A stretch of 15,751 nt of DNA from CAMEON01 sp963609805 (GCA_963609805.1 CAVDLN010000035.1:1-15751); one strand, 5' to 3'; counted from the first letter of the stretch, positions 7,132 through 14,550 are shown. Translations and numbers: made by a program. Notes: a model not told the origin generated them from the sequence alone.

Positions 7132-7908
7132 TTACTTTTCGCCCAGAAATCTGCTTAAGAAATCCTTGGTTCTCTGCTGCTTCGGATTGACAAAGAGTTC
7201 GCCCGGTGCTCCTTCCTCCGCAATGACGCCTCCGTCCATGAAAATGACACGGTCGGAGACATCTCTCGCAAATGCCATTTCATGCGTGACGACAACCATG
7301 GTCAGACCGGATTGTGCCAGCTTTTTCATAACCTCCAGCACTTCCCCCACCATTTCGGGGTCCAGTGCAGATGTGGGTTCGTCAAAGAGGATCGCGTCCG
7401 GATTCATCGACAGCGCTCTCGCAATGGCAACCCGCTGCTTCTGTCCGCCGGAGAGCTGCGAGGGGCGTGCGTTCCGATAATCGGACATGCCCACCAGGCG
7501 GAGGTATTCCTCAGCCTTCTCTTTTGCTTCCGTCCTGCTGCGCCCCAAAACCACCGTCTGCGGGCGGACGCAATTTTCCAGAGCAGTCATATTTCCGAAC
7601 AGGTTGAACTGCTGGAAGACCATTTCCACCTTCGCACGGTAATCCGAGAGCCTCATGTCCTTGTCGGCAATATCTTTTCCTTCGTACAGAATCCTGCCGC
7701 CTGTCGGCTTTTCCAGCAGATTGATGCAGCGCAGCATGGTGCTCTTTCCGGATCCGGATGATCCGATGACGCTGATAACTTCCCCTCTGTGCACGGTAAG
7801 ATTGATATCGCGGAGAACCTCATGGTCTCCGAACTGCTTTTCCAGATGGATCAACTCAATGACTTTTTCCCGCTCCGGGGTGTCCGTGGTTCTGTTCAAT
7901 TCTCCCAT
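7132..7908 (-). CDS. Polar amino-acid ABC transporter ATP-binding protein (GlnQ/HisP family, probable lysine)
   Basis: Cytoplasmic ATPase powering the importer; 258 residues, full length. Motifs are intact: Walker A GSSGSGKS (49-56), Q-loop VFQQFNLF (97-104), signature LSGGQKQR (152-159), Walker B AILFDEPTSALD (172-183) and H-loop THEM (His209). The stretch after the Q-loop, where this family usually reads E-N-x-x-x-x-P, is ENCVRPQTVV, so the subfamily is slightly diverged. The ATG lies inside the end of the permease gene (13-base overlap) and has GGAGAGGAGA upstream, so the two are translationally coupled. It is the last gene of the operon before the terminator at 7059-7094. Lysine specificity is inferred from the riboswitch that leads the operon. 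Confidence 0.94.
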   Translation of the reverse strand: MGELNRTTDTPEREKVIELIHLEKQFGDHEVLRDINLTVHRGEVISVIGSSGSGKSTMLRCINLLEKPTGGRILYEGKDIADKDMRLSDYRAKVEMVFQQFNLFGNMTALENCVRPQTVVLGRSRTEAKEKAEEYLRLVGMSDYRNARPSQLSGGQKQRVAIARALSMNPDAILFDEPTSALDPEMVGEVLEVMKKLAQSGLTMVVVTHEMAFARDVSDRVIFMDGGVIAEEGAPGELFVNPKQQRTKDFLSRFLGEK

Positions 7909-8678
7909 GGCTGTTTCTCCTCTCCGTGAACATGAATTTCCGCCTCCGGATTGGATTGCGAACCGCAGATGGTGTAATTGTTCTTGCCGTCCAGTTTCTT
8001 TTCAAGCAGCCGCAGCAACCTTGTGATAACAAAGGTCAGAAGGAAATATAAAACGCAAATGACCAGGTAGGTCTGAAAGATCTGATAGTTTTTGCGGTAA
8101 ATCACGCCTGCCATGTAATACAGTTCCATAACGCCGATGACGTTCAGCACCGATGTATCCTTGATGTTGATGACAAACTCGTTGCTCACGGACGGCAGGA
8201 TATTCCGCAGTGCCTGAGGCAGGATAACATGCAGCATAGCCTGTGCGTGCGTCATGCCGACCGAATAGGCACCTTCCGTCTGACCCTTGTCCACCGAAAT
8301 GATTCCGCCGCGGACAATTTCCGCCATGTAGGCGCCTGTGTTGATGGACACGATGAAAATGCCGGCCGGAATCAGCGGCAGGGTATTGCCGTCATTGAGA
8401 AAGGCGAATCCCCAGAAAATTACCATGGCCTGCACCATCATCGGGGTGGAACGGAAAATCTCAATGTATGTTGCCAGCACGCCGTTCAGAATCCGATGCA
8501 GAACCGCAAGAACCCTGTTGTGGGAAAGCGGTGCCGTCCGCACAACGCCGATAATCAAGCCGATCAAGAGCCCCGCCACGGTACCGATGAGCGAAATCAG
8601 CATGGTATATCCGATACCCGATAACAGCTGCGGGTAATAATCGGCAATGATCTTAAAGGTTTCTTTCAGAAAATCCAC
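7896..8678 (-). CDS. Polar amino-acid ABC transporter permease (HisM/GlnP family, probable lysine)
   Basis: Inner-membrane channel subunit of 260 residues. It has about five hydrophobic segments and the EAA-loop signature EGAYSVGMTHAQAMLHVILP followed by QALRNILPSVSNEF, through which the permease contacts the ATPase. IEIFRSTPMMVQ is the conserved early segment of the family. It probably acts as a homodimer because only one permease gene is present. It ends with a hydrophilic tail, with the ATPase start overlapping its last codons. It lies 62 bases after the end of the binding-protein gene. It appears intact, so if the binding protein is broken this part could still be expressed and might use another binding protein. 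Confidence 0.94.
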   Translation of the reverse strand: MDFLKETFKIIADYYPQLLSGIGYTMLISLIGTVAGLLIGLIIGVVRTAPLSHNRVLAVLHRILNGVLATYIEIFRSTPMMVQAMVIFWGFAFLNDGNTLPLIPAGIFIVSINTGAYMAEIVRGGIISVDKGQTEGAYSVGMTHAQAMLHVILPQALRNILPSVSNEFVINIKDTSVLNVIGVMELYYMAGVIYRKNYQIFQTYLVICVLYFLLTFVITRLLRLLEKKLDGKNNYTICGSQSNPEAEIHVHGEEKQPWEN

Positions 8679-8740
8679 GATATGCTCCTTTTTGCAATAC
8701 CTGTGCGGTTATACTGCCGCACTTCATGTGTCTGCGAAAT

Positions 8741-9639
8741 TCAGCTCTTTTTGTAGATAATGACCAGCTCGCTCTTGTAGTAGCAGGTCGTAAAATCGAT
8801 TTCCTGCAGTCTCTCGGCTGTGGGGCTCATGCCGGCAATAATTGCGTCTACATTTCCGCTCTTGACGGCATTGACCATGGAGTCAAACTCATACTGCACG
8901 ATTTCAAGCTTCATTCCGAGCTCTGCGGCAATAAACTTTGCAATCTGCACATCATACCCGTTTGCGTAAAGGTTCTCGCCGTACTGAACGGCACCGTTTG
9001 CGTCATTGGTCTGCGTCCAGTTGAACGGGTTGTACGCGCATTCCATCGAAACACGCAGCGTTCCGTTCGATGTGTCGGTGTTGGTCGACTGCAATACCCA
9101 TGTGAGATTCTGTGGGCAAGCGTCAGATTCTGCTCGGACTCGGGATTTACGCAGATCGTGAAAACCTGCTCCATCAAAGCGGTCTGAACCGACGAGGGGA
9201 TTTTTTCGGCAAGAATCGCGTTGATCTGCGCCGTAAGTTCCGAACCCTTCCTGAGACCGATGGCGATGCCGTTGTCGTCGCCCGTTACGGTAAATCCGGT
9301 GTCGTTGTTCTTCAGCTTGATGTATCCGAGGGAAGAATTTTGCGCGCAGGCATCCACGGCTGTCGGTTCCTCCGCTATGTAGCCGTCAATGGCTCCGCTG
9401 GTCAGTGCGGTCAGCAGTGTGGTGAAATCCTTATACTCCTTTTTCTCGACACCCGTCATCTGCTCCTGCAGCGCGGTCAGGTGGAAGGTTCCGGACTGAG
9501 CGGCAATGATCGCGCCGGAGCCGTTGATTTCGGCGAGGGAGGTCATCTTTGAGAGATCAACCTTCTCTCTTGTTCCGCAGGATGCGAGTGCGGCGGTGAG
9601 CAGGACAAACGCGAGGGCAAGGGCAGCAATTCTTTTCAT
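8741..9639 (-). pseudogene. Circularly permuted amino-acid-binding lipoprotein (SBP_bac_3-like), frameshifted
   Basis: Substrate-binding lipoprotein of the lysine-riboswitch importer, read in two frames. Part A (9639 down to about 9133) has a signal peptide with lipobox LASC (Cys21). It continues directly with sequence normally found in the second half of this family: SLAEINGSGAIIAAQSGTFH (34-53), LLTALTSGAIDGYIAEEPTA (75-94) and GIAIGLRKGSELTAQIN (124-140). Part B (about 9112 to 8741) is the normal first half: LRVSMECAYNPFNW, YDVQIAKFIAAELGMKLEIV, and AGMSPTAERLQEIDF followed by CYYKSELVIIYKKS, and then it stops. The order is therefore lobe 2 then lobe 1, a permutation at the hinge. Part A's frame runs on without similarity to 8911. 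Deleting 9113-9132 joins the parts into 292 residues, a normal family size. The ATG at 9639 has GGAGG nearby. A real pseudogene, strain variant or assembly error cannot be told apart here. Confidence 0.85.
9113..9132 (-). other. 20-base frame-disrupting segment between near-repeats in the binding-protein gene
   Basis: On the minus strand CAGAATCTGAC starting at 9132 and CAGAATCTCAC starting at 9112 are near-identical 11-mers spaced 20 bases apart. Removing one spacing restores the reading frame as ESEQ-NLTWVLQ-STNTD. The intervening 20 bases are not a copy of the following 20, so this is not a simple tandem duplication. Confidence 0.7.
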
Positions 9640-9728
9640 GGTTTTTTCCTCCGAAAATAAATTTCCCGCCGCGTTCCGACGCCCTATCGGTCAGCGGTTT
9701 TCGCCCTTCGGAAAGTGCAAACTCCCCG

Positions 9729-9768
9729 AAAAACATTTGAACGGCCGGAGCAAGTGCTCCGACCGTTC
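9729..9768 (-). terminator. Riboswitch-controlled intrinsic terminator in the leader of the lysine importer
   Basis: On the minus strand GAACGGTCGGAGC (9768-9756) pairs with GCTCCGGCCGTTC (9751-9739) across a 4-base loop with one G-U pair, followed by AAATGTTTTT (9738-9729). It lies 57 bases after the riboswitch aptamer and 90 before the gene start. AGTGCT (9821-9816), just 3' of the aptamer, is complementary to AGCACT (9758-9753) at the loop side of this hairpin, a possible antiterminator pairing. Confidence 0.82.
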
Positions 9769-9824
9769 CATGCATTTTCCAAGAGAGGAAAAACAAAATC
9801 AACGAAACCGGATGCAGCACTCCG

Positions 9825-9978
9825 CAATGTATGCGACAGTTATACGGATATTTTCCGTATACCCAGCAGATCCGTTCCTCTGCGAACCCACTTCGGCGAA
9901 AGCACCTTTCCCCTCGCTTCAACGGTTTGAGAACCTCCGCGACGGTACTTTTTGATTTCGCGCCTCTGACATCTATTG
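9825..9978 (-). promoter_or_regulatory. Lysine riboswitch (L box) aptamer
   Basis: Read on the minus strand, the leader carries the conserved L-box blocks in order. They are AGAGGCGCGA soon after the 5' arm, AAAAAGTACC, CGCGGAGG, GAGGGGAAAGGTGC then TTTCGCCGAAGTG, GATCTGCTGGG with a TATACGG / CCGTATA hairpin, and AACTGTC at the 3' end. A closing P1 can be drawn from CAATAGATGT (9978-9969) and GCATACATTG (9834-9825). Core blocks are very close to those recalled for the E. coli and B. subtilis lysC leaders. Known L boxes bind lysine and switch off lysine synthesis or uptake genes; here a terminator follows, consistent with termination when lysine is abundant. Confidence 0.9.
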
Positions 9979-10004
9979 TCCGACTATTCAATTGGGATGG
10001 CGGT

Positions 10005-10033
10005 ATTCTATCACGTAAACATTGATTTGTCAA
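10005..10033 (-). promoter_or_regulatory. Sigma-A-type promoter of the lysine importer operon
   Basis: On the minus strand TTGACA (10033-10028), a 17-base spacer and TAGAAT (10010-10005). The expected start near 9998 gives a leader of about 360 bases that contains the riboswitch and its terminator. The rest of the gene-free stretch 9640-10210 holds no coding sequence that I can support. Confidence 0.85.
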
Positions 10034-10210
10034 GGCGTTTTTCCGCCTTTTCTCGCCGGGGACGCAATTTCGGAGGATTCGACAATTCCCGTTTGCGGAT
10101 TAAATTAAAAACTGCTCAATACATACAGCGAAAAATTGAAAATTCACTTTGAACCGGCATGTCCGTATGCCGCCTCTCATCCGAATGCGGTGGAAATGCC
10201 CGGCCTTGCC

Positions 10211-11608
10211 CTATTCCCGTTCTTTCAGTTCCCGGATAACCTCGTGAATGCTCCGGACGGGGACGAGCCGTATGCCCTCAACCGTCAACGGGCGTTTTTC
10301 CGTGTTCCGGAACGGAACTACGGCGCGAGTAAAACCGAGCCGTGCCGCTTCCCGCACACGCTGATCCAAATTTGACACGCTGCGTACCTCGCCCGCAAGT
10401 CCGAGTTCGCCGATGATTACGAGCTCGTCCGGAACGGCTCTGTCTGTCAGTGAGGAAATCAGGGATGCGGCGACGGCCAAGTCGGCGGCGGGCTCACCGA
10501 CCGACAATCCTCCGATGACATTCAGGTATACGTCATTCTGATAGAATTTGAGCCCCAGCCTTTTTTCCAGCACGGCCAGGATCAGGTAGACGCGGTTGTA
10601 ATCGACTCCGTTGCTGGTACGCCGCGGGGAGGGGAACACGGTCGGCGTGACCAGTGCCTGCACCTCGGCAATCAACGGGCGGGTTCCCTCGATTGTACAC
10701 AGGGCGCAGTTGCCGGACACATTGCGCGGCCGTCCCGCCAGCAGCATCTCGGACGGGTTGGCAACTTCGCAAAGACCTGCGTCGGTCATTTCGAATACGC
10801 CGATTTCGTTGGTGGAACCGTAGCGGTTTTTTACGGCGCGGATGATGCGGTATGCCTGCTGCCTTTCCCCTTCAAAGTACAGCACGGCGTCCACCATGTG
10901 CTCCAGTACCTTTGGGCCTGCAATGCCGCCTTCCTTGTTGACATGCCCGACCAGAAGCATGGAGATGCCTTCCGCTTTTGCCTTGTTTATGAAAGTCAGC
11001 GCGCATTCCCGTACCTGGGTTACGGAGCCGGGCGCGGAGTTGATGCGGTCCGAATAGATGGTTTGAATAGAGTCAAGAATCATGACATCCGGCTTGATAC
11101 GGTCAGCCTCCGCCAAAACCTGCTCCAGATTGGTCTCGGTCAGGATAAACAGATTTTCCCCGCGGATGCCGAGTCGGTCCGCACGCAGTTTGAGCTGCCC
11201 GCCCGATTCCTCGCCGGAAACGTACAGAACCTTGCGGCTCTGCCCGAGGCAGTCGGATATCTGCATCAGCAGCGTGGATTTTCCGATGCCGGGCTCTCCT
11301 GCCAGCAGCACGACGGAACCCAGCACCAACCCGCCGCCGAGCACACGGTCAAGCTCACCGAGTCCCGTACCCGAGCGCATATAGGACGGCAGAGCAAGAT
11401 CCCCGAAGGCGGCAGCCCGGCTCTCACCGGACAGACCGGCCAGGGATGTACGCCGTGCAGGGGCGGCGGCAGTTTCCGGTTCGGACTGCAAAACCTCCTC
11501 CGCCATGGTATTCCAGCGGCCGCAATGAGGGCATTTTCCCATCCATTTCGGCTGTTGTGCACCGCATTCGGTGCACACAAATACGGTGCGCGGTGCCTTT
11601 GGACTCAT
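10211..11608 (-). CDS. radA: DNA repair protein RadA (Sms)
   Basis: RecA-like ATPase/helicase that processes recombination intermediates, including branch migration, in DNA repair; 465 residues, normal length. Domains in order: N-terminal C4 zinc finger (Cys12/15/26/29 in CTECGAQQPKWMGKCPHC), RecA-type core with Walker A GEPGIGKST (104-112) and Walker B VMILDS (175-180), the RadA-specific KNRYG motif (260-264), and a C-terminal Lon-protease-like domain (about 285-460) with ELGLAGEVR. The ATG overlaps the end of the upstream 179-aa gene by 4 bases (ATGA), so it is probably translated from that operon; AGAGG also precedes it. Downstream only a weak 6-bp hairpin (10155-10172) is visible, with no clear U tract, so how its transcript ends is unclear. 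Confidence 0.95.
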   Translation of the reverse strand: MSPKAPRTVFVCTECGAQQPKWMGKCPHCGRWNTMAEEVLQSEPETAAAPARRTSLAGLSGESRAAAFGDLALPSYMRSGTGLGELDRVLGGGLVLGSVVLLAGEPGIGKSTLLMQISDCLGQSRKVLYVSGEESGGQLKLRADRLGIRGENLFILTETNLEQVLAEADRIKPDVMILDSIQTIYSDRINSAPGSVTQVRECALTFINKAKAEGISMLLVGHVNKEGGIAGPKVLEHMVDAVLYFEGERQQAYRIIRAVKNRYGSTNEIGVFEMTDAGLCEVANPSEMLLAGRPRNVSGNCALCTIEGTRPLIAEVQALVTPTVFPSPRRTSNGVDYNRVYLILAVLEKRLGLKFYQNDVYLNVIGGLSVGEPAADLAVAASLISSLTDRAVPDELVIIGELGLAGEVRSVSNLDQRVREAARLGFTRAVVPFRNTEKRPLTVEGIRLVPVRSIHEVIRELKERE

Positions 11609-12144
11609 GCGCGGTTCCTCTCTTTCTTTTTGGGCAGATGGAGTATGATTTCACTGTTCTTCCAGTTTGCAAGCTCGAATATGCCGATATAAGTTCCCCC
11701 GAGACGGTCGCGCAGCGTGACGGGCGACTGAAGGTGCGCACGCAGCGCCGCCAGCGCGGCGTCGTCCCTGCCGGCAGGAGCGGTCAGGAAAACCTTTTGC
11801 AATCCGGACGGATGATGATCGCTCAGCGCCTCCCCGTCACGGTAACGCAGAACCGCGGTGACATTTCCGTCGAGCACCGCCTGTATGGTGCCGCAGGCTT
11901 CCTCCGCGGACAGATAGTCCGTAATTTTGACCGCCCCAAACCAGAGTGTCCCCTGCAGTGCCCGCTGCACCTGCGCATCGTTCGGACATAGGAACTGCAG
12001 ACTCCAGCGCTCATCGTTCGGGTTGCGAATCGTCAGCAGCAGAATGTCCCGCCCCTGCTCGTCCATGTCGGAAACGACTGTCGGAGCGTGTTGTCTGAGC
12101 GTTAGCATCAGTACGGAAATGAGCTGTTCGGCTGCGGTTGGCAT
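11605..12144 (-). CDS. Hypothetical protein translationally coupled to radA
   Basis: Unrecognised 179-residue protein, predicted soluble, with no signal peptide or membrane segment. It alternates beta-like stretches (DILLLTIRNP, WSLQFLC, YIGIFELANW, SEIILHLP) with amphipathic helices (AAEQLISVLMLTLRQH, DDAALAALRAHLQ) and ends with the basic tail PKKKERNRA. The start at 12144 is preferred because GGGGAGGAA lies just upstream; an in-frame ATG at 12234 would add 30 residues that overlap the promoter region. Its last four bases ATGA contain the radA start. No catalytic motif or zinc site is apparent. A role linked to radA would be inference from coupling alone. Confidence 0.75.
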   Translation of the reverse strand: MPTAAEQLISVLMLTLRQHAPTVVSDMDEQGRDILLLTIRNPNDERWSLQFLCPNDAQVQRALQGTLWFGAVKITDYLSAEEACGTIQAVLDGNVTAVLRYRDGEALSDHHPSGLQKVFLTAPAGRDDAALAALRAHLQSPVTLRDRLGGTYIGIFELANWKNSEIILHLPKKKERNRA

Positions 12145-12178
12145 GGGCGGTTCCTCCCCGATTTTTGCATGTCCCCTC

Positions 12179-12207
12179 TTGCATTCGGAACGAAATTGTG
12201 ATATCAT
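12179..12207 (+). promoter_or_regulatory. Candidate promoter of the DUF6062-mnmM operon
   Basis: TTGCAT (12179-12184), a 17-base spacer and TATCAT (12202-12207). Spacing is ideal but both hexamers depart from consensus. Its transcript would run through the opposing promoter at 12236-12264. Confidence 0.4.
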
Positions 12208-12235
12208 AAAGCAGAAGAGAATCGACTTTTTCATA

Positions 12236-12264
12236 AGTATAAACTATTCCGTCCGAAAAAGCAA
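12236..12264 (-). promoter_or_regulatory. Promoter of the 179-aa gene and radA
   Basis: On the minus strand TTGCTT (12264-12259), a 17-base spacer and TATACT (12241-12236), giving a leader of about 85 bases to the start at 12144. Confidence 0.65.
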
Positions 12265-12294
12265 GGGATTTTCCGAAAAAGAAGGAGCGTGCTC

Positions 12295-13020
12295 ATGGAG
12301 CAGATATATACCATACCGGTAAATGAGGCCTTTGAGGCATCGGCTGCGGATGCGTCCTGCGGGTGCCCGCTGTGTGCCCTGTACAGAAAGCTGGAGGAGA
12401 ACGAGTTGGATCTGATTCTCGGCGCATCCATGATGGAGCCGGATGTCCGTATTCAGACCAACAAAGAGGGATTCTGCCGCCTGCACTACGATATGATGTT
12501 TGTCAGAAAGAACCGGCTCGGCATGGCGCTGACGCTGGAGAGCCACCTGAAGGAACTGAAGGGAGAGCTGCGGGACGGAGGACTCGGTGCTGCCGGCACA
12601 CGCCCGGTTAAGCGGATAGCGGCGTTGGAAGGAAACTGCTATGTGTGCCGACGCATTGCGTTCAACTTTGAGCACATGGCGGAAACGGTGGTATATCTTT
12701 GGGACGCGGACGAAAGCTTTCCGGCCAAGCTGGACGCGCAGCCGTACTTCTGCCTGCCGCACTACCGTAAACTGCTGGAGTACGGGCAAAAAAGATTGGG
12801 AAAGAAAAAGCAGGCGGCTTTTGCGGACGCGGTAGGCAAGGTGGTGAACAGTTACCTCGACAGCCTGACCGAGGATGTATCATGGTTTTGCAAAAAATTT
12901 GATTACCGCTATGACGATGAGCCGTGGTATAACTCTAAGGACGCGGTGGAACGCGCCATCCGGTTTTTGCGTTCGGACATTCATGTCCGCGACAACGGCA
13001 AAACCGGCGGGAAAGCCTGA
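12295..13020 (+). CDS. DUF6062-like protein with two CxxC/CxxH metal-site pairs
   Basis: Protein of 241 residues that I associate with the uncharacterised DUF6062 family of Clostridia, mainly by its N-terminus (IYTIPVNEAFE, 4-14) and Cys pattern; function unknown. It carries two repeats of the same arrangement: CPLC (Cys24/27) with CRLHY (Cys61/His64), then CYVC (Cys115/118) with CLPHY (Cys153/His156). This suggests two C3H metal sites, probably zinc, in a duplicated helical fold. There is no signal peptide or membrane segment, so it is cytoplasmic. GAAGGAG at 12281-12287 supports the ATG at 12295 rather than the GTG two codons earlier. The methyltransferase gene begins 31 bases after its stop, so co-transcription is likely. 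Confidence 0.8.
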   Translation: MEQIYTIPVNEAFEASAADASCGCPLCALYRKLEENELDLILGASMMEPDVRIQTNKEGFCRLHYDMMFVRKNRLGMALTLESHLKELKGELRDGGLGAAGTRPVKRIAALEGNCYVCRRIAFNFEHMAETVVYLWDADESFPAKLDAQPYFCLPHYRKLLEYGQKRLGKKKQAAFADAVGKVVNSYLDSLTEDVSWFCKKFDYRYDDEPWYNSKDAVERAIRFLRSDIHVRDNGKTGGKA

Positions 13021-13051
13021 CAGAAAAAACGAATCAGGGGGAACAGCACCA

Positions 13052-13612
13052 ATGATAGATTTGCTTGAGCTTCACAAATACTTTATAGGCAATCACCTGC
13101 ACGCGGGGGACATTGCCGTGGATTTCACGATGGGAAACGGGCATGACACGGCTTACCTGTCCAAAACCGTCGGGCCGAACGGGTTTGTTTACGCATTCGA
13201 TATTCAGGAGCAGGCACTGGCATCCACGCAGGAACGGCTGGTTGCCGAGGGCTGTCCCGACAACTACCGCCTGATTCTGGATTCGCACTCCAATGTCAAA
13301 AAATATGTGGATGTCCCCTTCAAGGCGGGTATGTTCAATCTGGGTTGGCTTCCGGGCGGGGATAAGTCCATTACGACCCTGCGGGAAACGACACTCCCGG
13401 CGATTCGGGATGCCATTGACCTGATGGATAGGGATGCCATCCTGAATATTGCGGTTTATCCCGGGCACGCGGAGGGAGACGCCGAGGGCAAACTGATTCA
13501 GGAATATCTTGCCTCGGTCAGCCGTCACCGCATCTGCGCCACGATGGTCAAGATTCTGAATTCGCCGACATCACCGTACTTCATCGTAGTCGAAACCAAA
13601 CCGATCAAATGA
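13052..13612 (+). CDS. mnmM: SAM-dependent tRNA methyltransferase, YtqB/MnmM family
   Basis: Class I Rossmann methyltransferase of 186 residues matching the YtqB family (once labelled rRNA methylase). B. subtilis YtqB is MnmM, which methylates the 5-aminomethyl-2-thiouridine wobble base at tRNA position 34 to the mnm5s2U form. The SAM-binding motif I is AVDFTMGNGHDT (22-33), the acidic end of strand 2 is AFD (48-50), the family signature is FNLGWLPGGDKSITT (95-109), and AVYPGHAEGDAEG (134-146) is the other highly conserved block. The ATG at 13052 fits the compact family N-terminus and has AGGGGG 10 bases upstream; a longer in-frame extension back into the previous gene is not used. It is intact and at family length. 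The exact tRNA role is by homology. Confidence 0.87.
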   Translation: MIDLLELHKYFIGNHLHAGDIAVDFTMGNGHDTAYLSKTVGPNGFVYAFDIQEQALASTQERLVAEGCPDNYRLILDSHSNVKKYVDVPFKAGMFNLGWLPGGDKSITTLRETTLPAIRDAIDLMDRDAILNIAVYPGHAEGDAEGKLIQEYLASVSRHRICATMVKILNSPTSPYFIVVETKPIK

Positions 13613-13640
13613 GCGCACACGCATCACGGAGAGAATTGCC

Positions 13641-14435
13641 TTGAAAAGGAAGAACGGATTCACAGATTGCATCGTGCTCGGAATGGCGTTTTTACTGGTT
13701 TTTCAGGCACTGACGCTGAGCGGATGCCGGATTATTCTTGTTGATCCCGGCGAGAGCCTGACGGGGACGGCAGCGGAGTCTTCGTCTGTCCTGTATACAT
13801 ACCGTATTGATATAGAGCCGTACAGGGCAGCCATGTACACGACGGATTCCGCCTGTCTTGTGCTGGTGAACAAGTCGCACACCGTCGGTGCGGAATATGC
13901 CCCGGACCGACTTTCCCGGCTGGACGGTTCGCTTACGCTGGGCGGCAAGGAAGTCCTGATGCAATCGACCGCCGCGCAGGCAGCGGAGGCTCTGATTCGG
14001 GAACTGTGGGCGTACGGGTGGACGGATATTCATATAACAAGCGGCTACCGTACCTACAGCTACCAAAGCTCGCTTTTCAACGGGTATATTGCCGACGAGC
14101 GCTCCGCGCATCCCGCATGGACGTACGAGCAGGTGGTTGAGCAGGTATTGACATATTCCGCACGTCCCGGCACCAGCGAGCACCAGACGGGGCTCTGCAT
14201 GGATCTTATAGTCGAATCAAACCCGGTTTTGGATGAGTCCTTCGCCGAGCACGCATGCTACGGCTGGCTGGAGGAAAACGCGCATAAATTCGGCTTTATC
14301 CTGCGTTTCCCGGACGGGATGGAAAATATAACGGGCTACAATTATGAGCCGTGGCATTACCGCTTTGTCGGTGTAGAGGTGGCGACGGAGATATATCAGC
14401 GCGGAATTACACTGGAACAGTATCTGGGGCAGTAA
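13641..14435 (+). CDS. VanY-type D-alanyl-D-alanine carboxypeptidase lipoprotein
   Basis: Secreted, membrane-anchored peptidoglycan peptidase of 264 residues, M15B family, expected to trim the terminal D-Ala of stem peptides. The start is TTG at 13641, with GGAGAG 7 bases upstream; no nearby ATG fits. The signal peptide ends in lipobox LSGC (Cys29), so it is probably lipid-anchored outside the membrane. The catalytic domain (about 105-250) has SGYRTYSYQ (134-142), the zinc-ligand motif SEHQTGLCMD (His181, Asp188) and EPWHYRF (Glu236 catalytic, His239 zinc ligand). The linker at 30-60 is short. It follows mnmM by 28 bases and may share its transcript. It is a cell-wall enzyme; nothing here indicates vancomycin resistance because vanHAX-type genes are absent. 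Confidence 0.9.
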   Translation: MKRKNGFTDCIVLGMAFLLVFQALTLSGCRIILVDPGESLTGTAAESSSVLYTYRIDIEPYRAAMYTTDSACLVLVNKSHTVGAEYAPDRLSRLDGSLTLGGKEVLMQSTAAQAAEALIRELWAYGWTDIHITSGYRTYSYQSSLFNGYIADERSAHPAWTYEQVVEQVLTYSARPGTSEHQTGLCMDLIVESNPVLDESFAEHACYGWLEENAHKFGFILRFPDGMENITGYNYEPWHYRFVGVEVATEIYQRGITLEQYLGQ

Positions 14436-14550
14436 CGGCTGCAGGGCAGGGAACGGCTTTTCAATTTTGAGTCAATATAATACCCGCACGATTTTGATAA
14501 TATTCATATGTCACTGTCTGCACGGTCATATAATCTTCACATTTGGCCGA

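Noticed and set aside
9094..9132. Programmed ribosomal frameshift joining the two halves of the binding protein
   Set aside because: No slippery heptamer or downstream pseudoknot was recognised, and a 20-base segment explains the shift more simply.
9825..9978. T-box leader as an explanation for the structured region before the amino-acid importer
   Set aside because: No T-box sequence of the GGGTGGTACCGCG type or specifier stem was found, while the L-box blocks match in order.
10031..10051. Inverted repeat AAGGCG / CGCCTT as a terminator for radA
   Set aside because: No U tract follows in the radA direction, and the repeat overlaps the -35 element of the lysine operon promoter; it may be chance or a small operator.
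10898..11692. 264-codon plus-strand ORF opposite radA
   Set aside because: Antisense to well-conserved radA, with no motif or ribosome-binding site of note.
13641..14435. Vancomycin-resistance determinant because of VanY similarity
   Set aside because: VanY-type carboxypeptidases are common wall enzymes, and no vanHAX or two-component genes are present.
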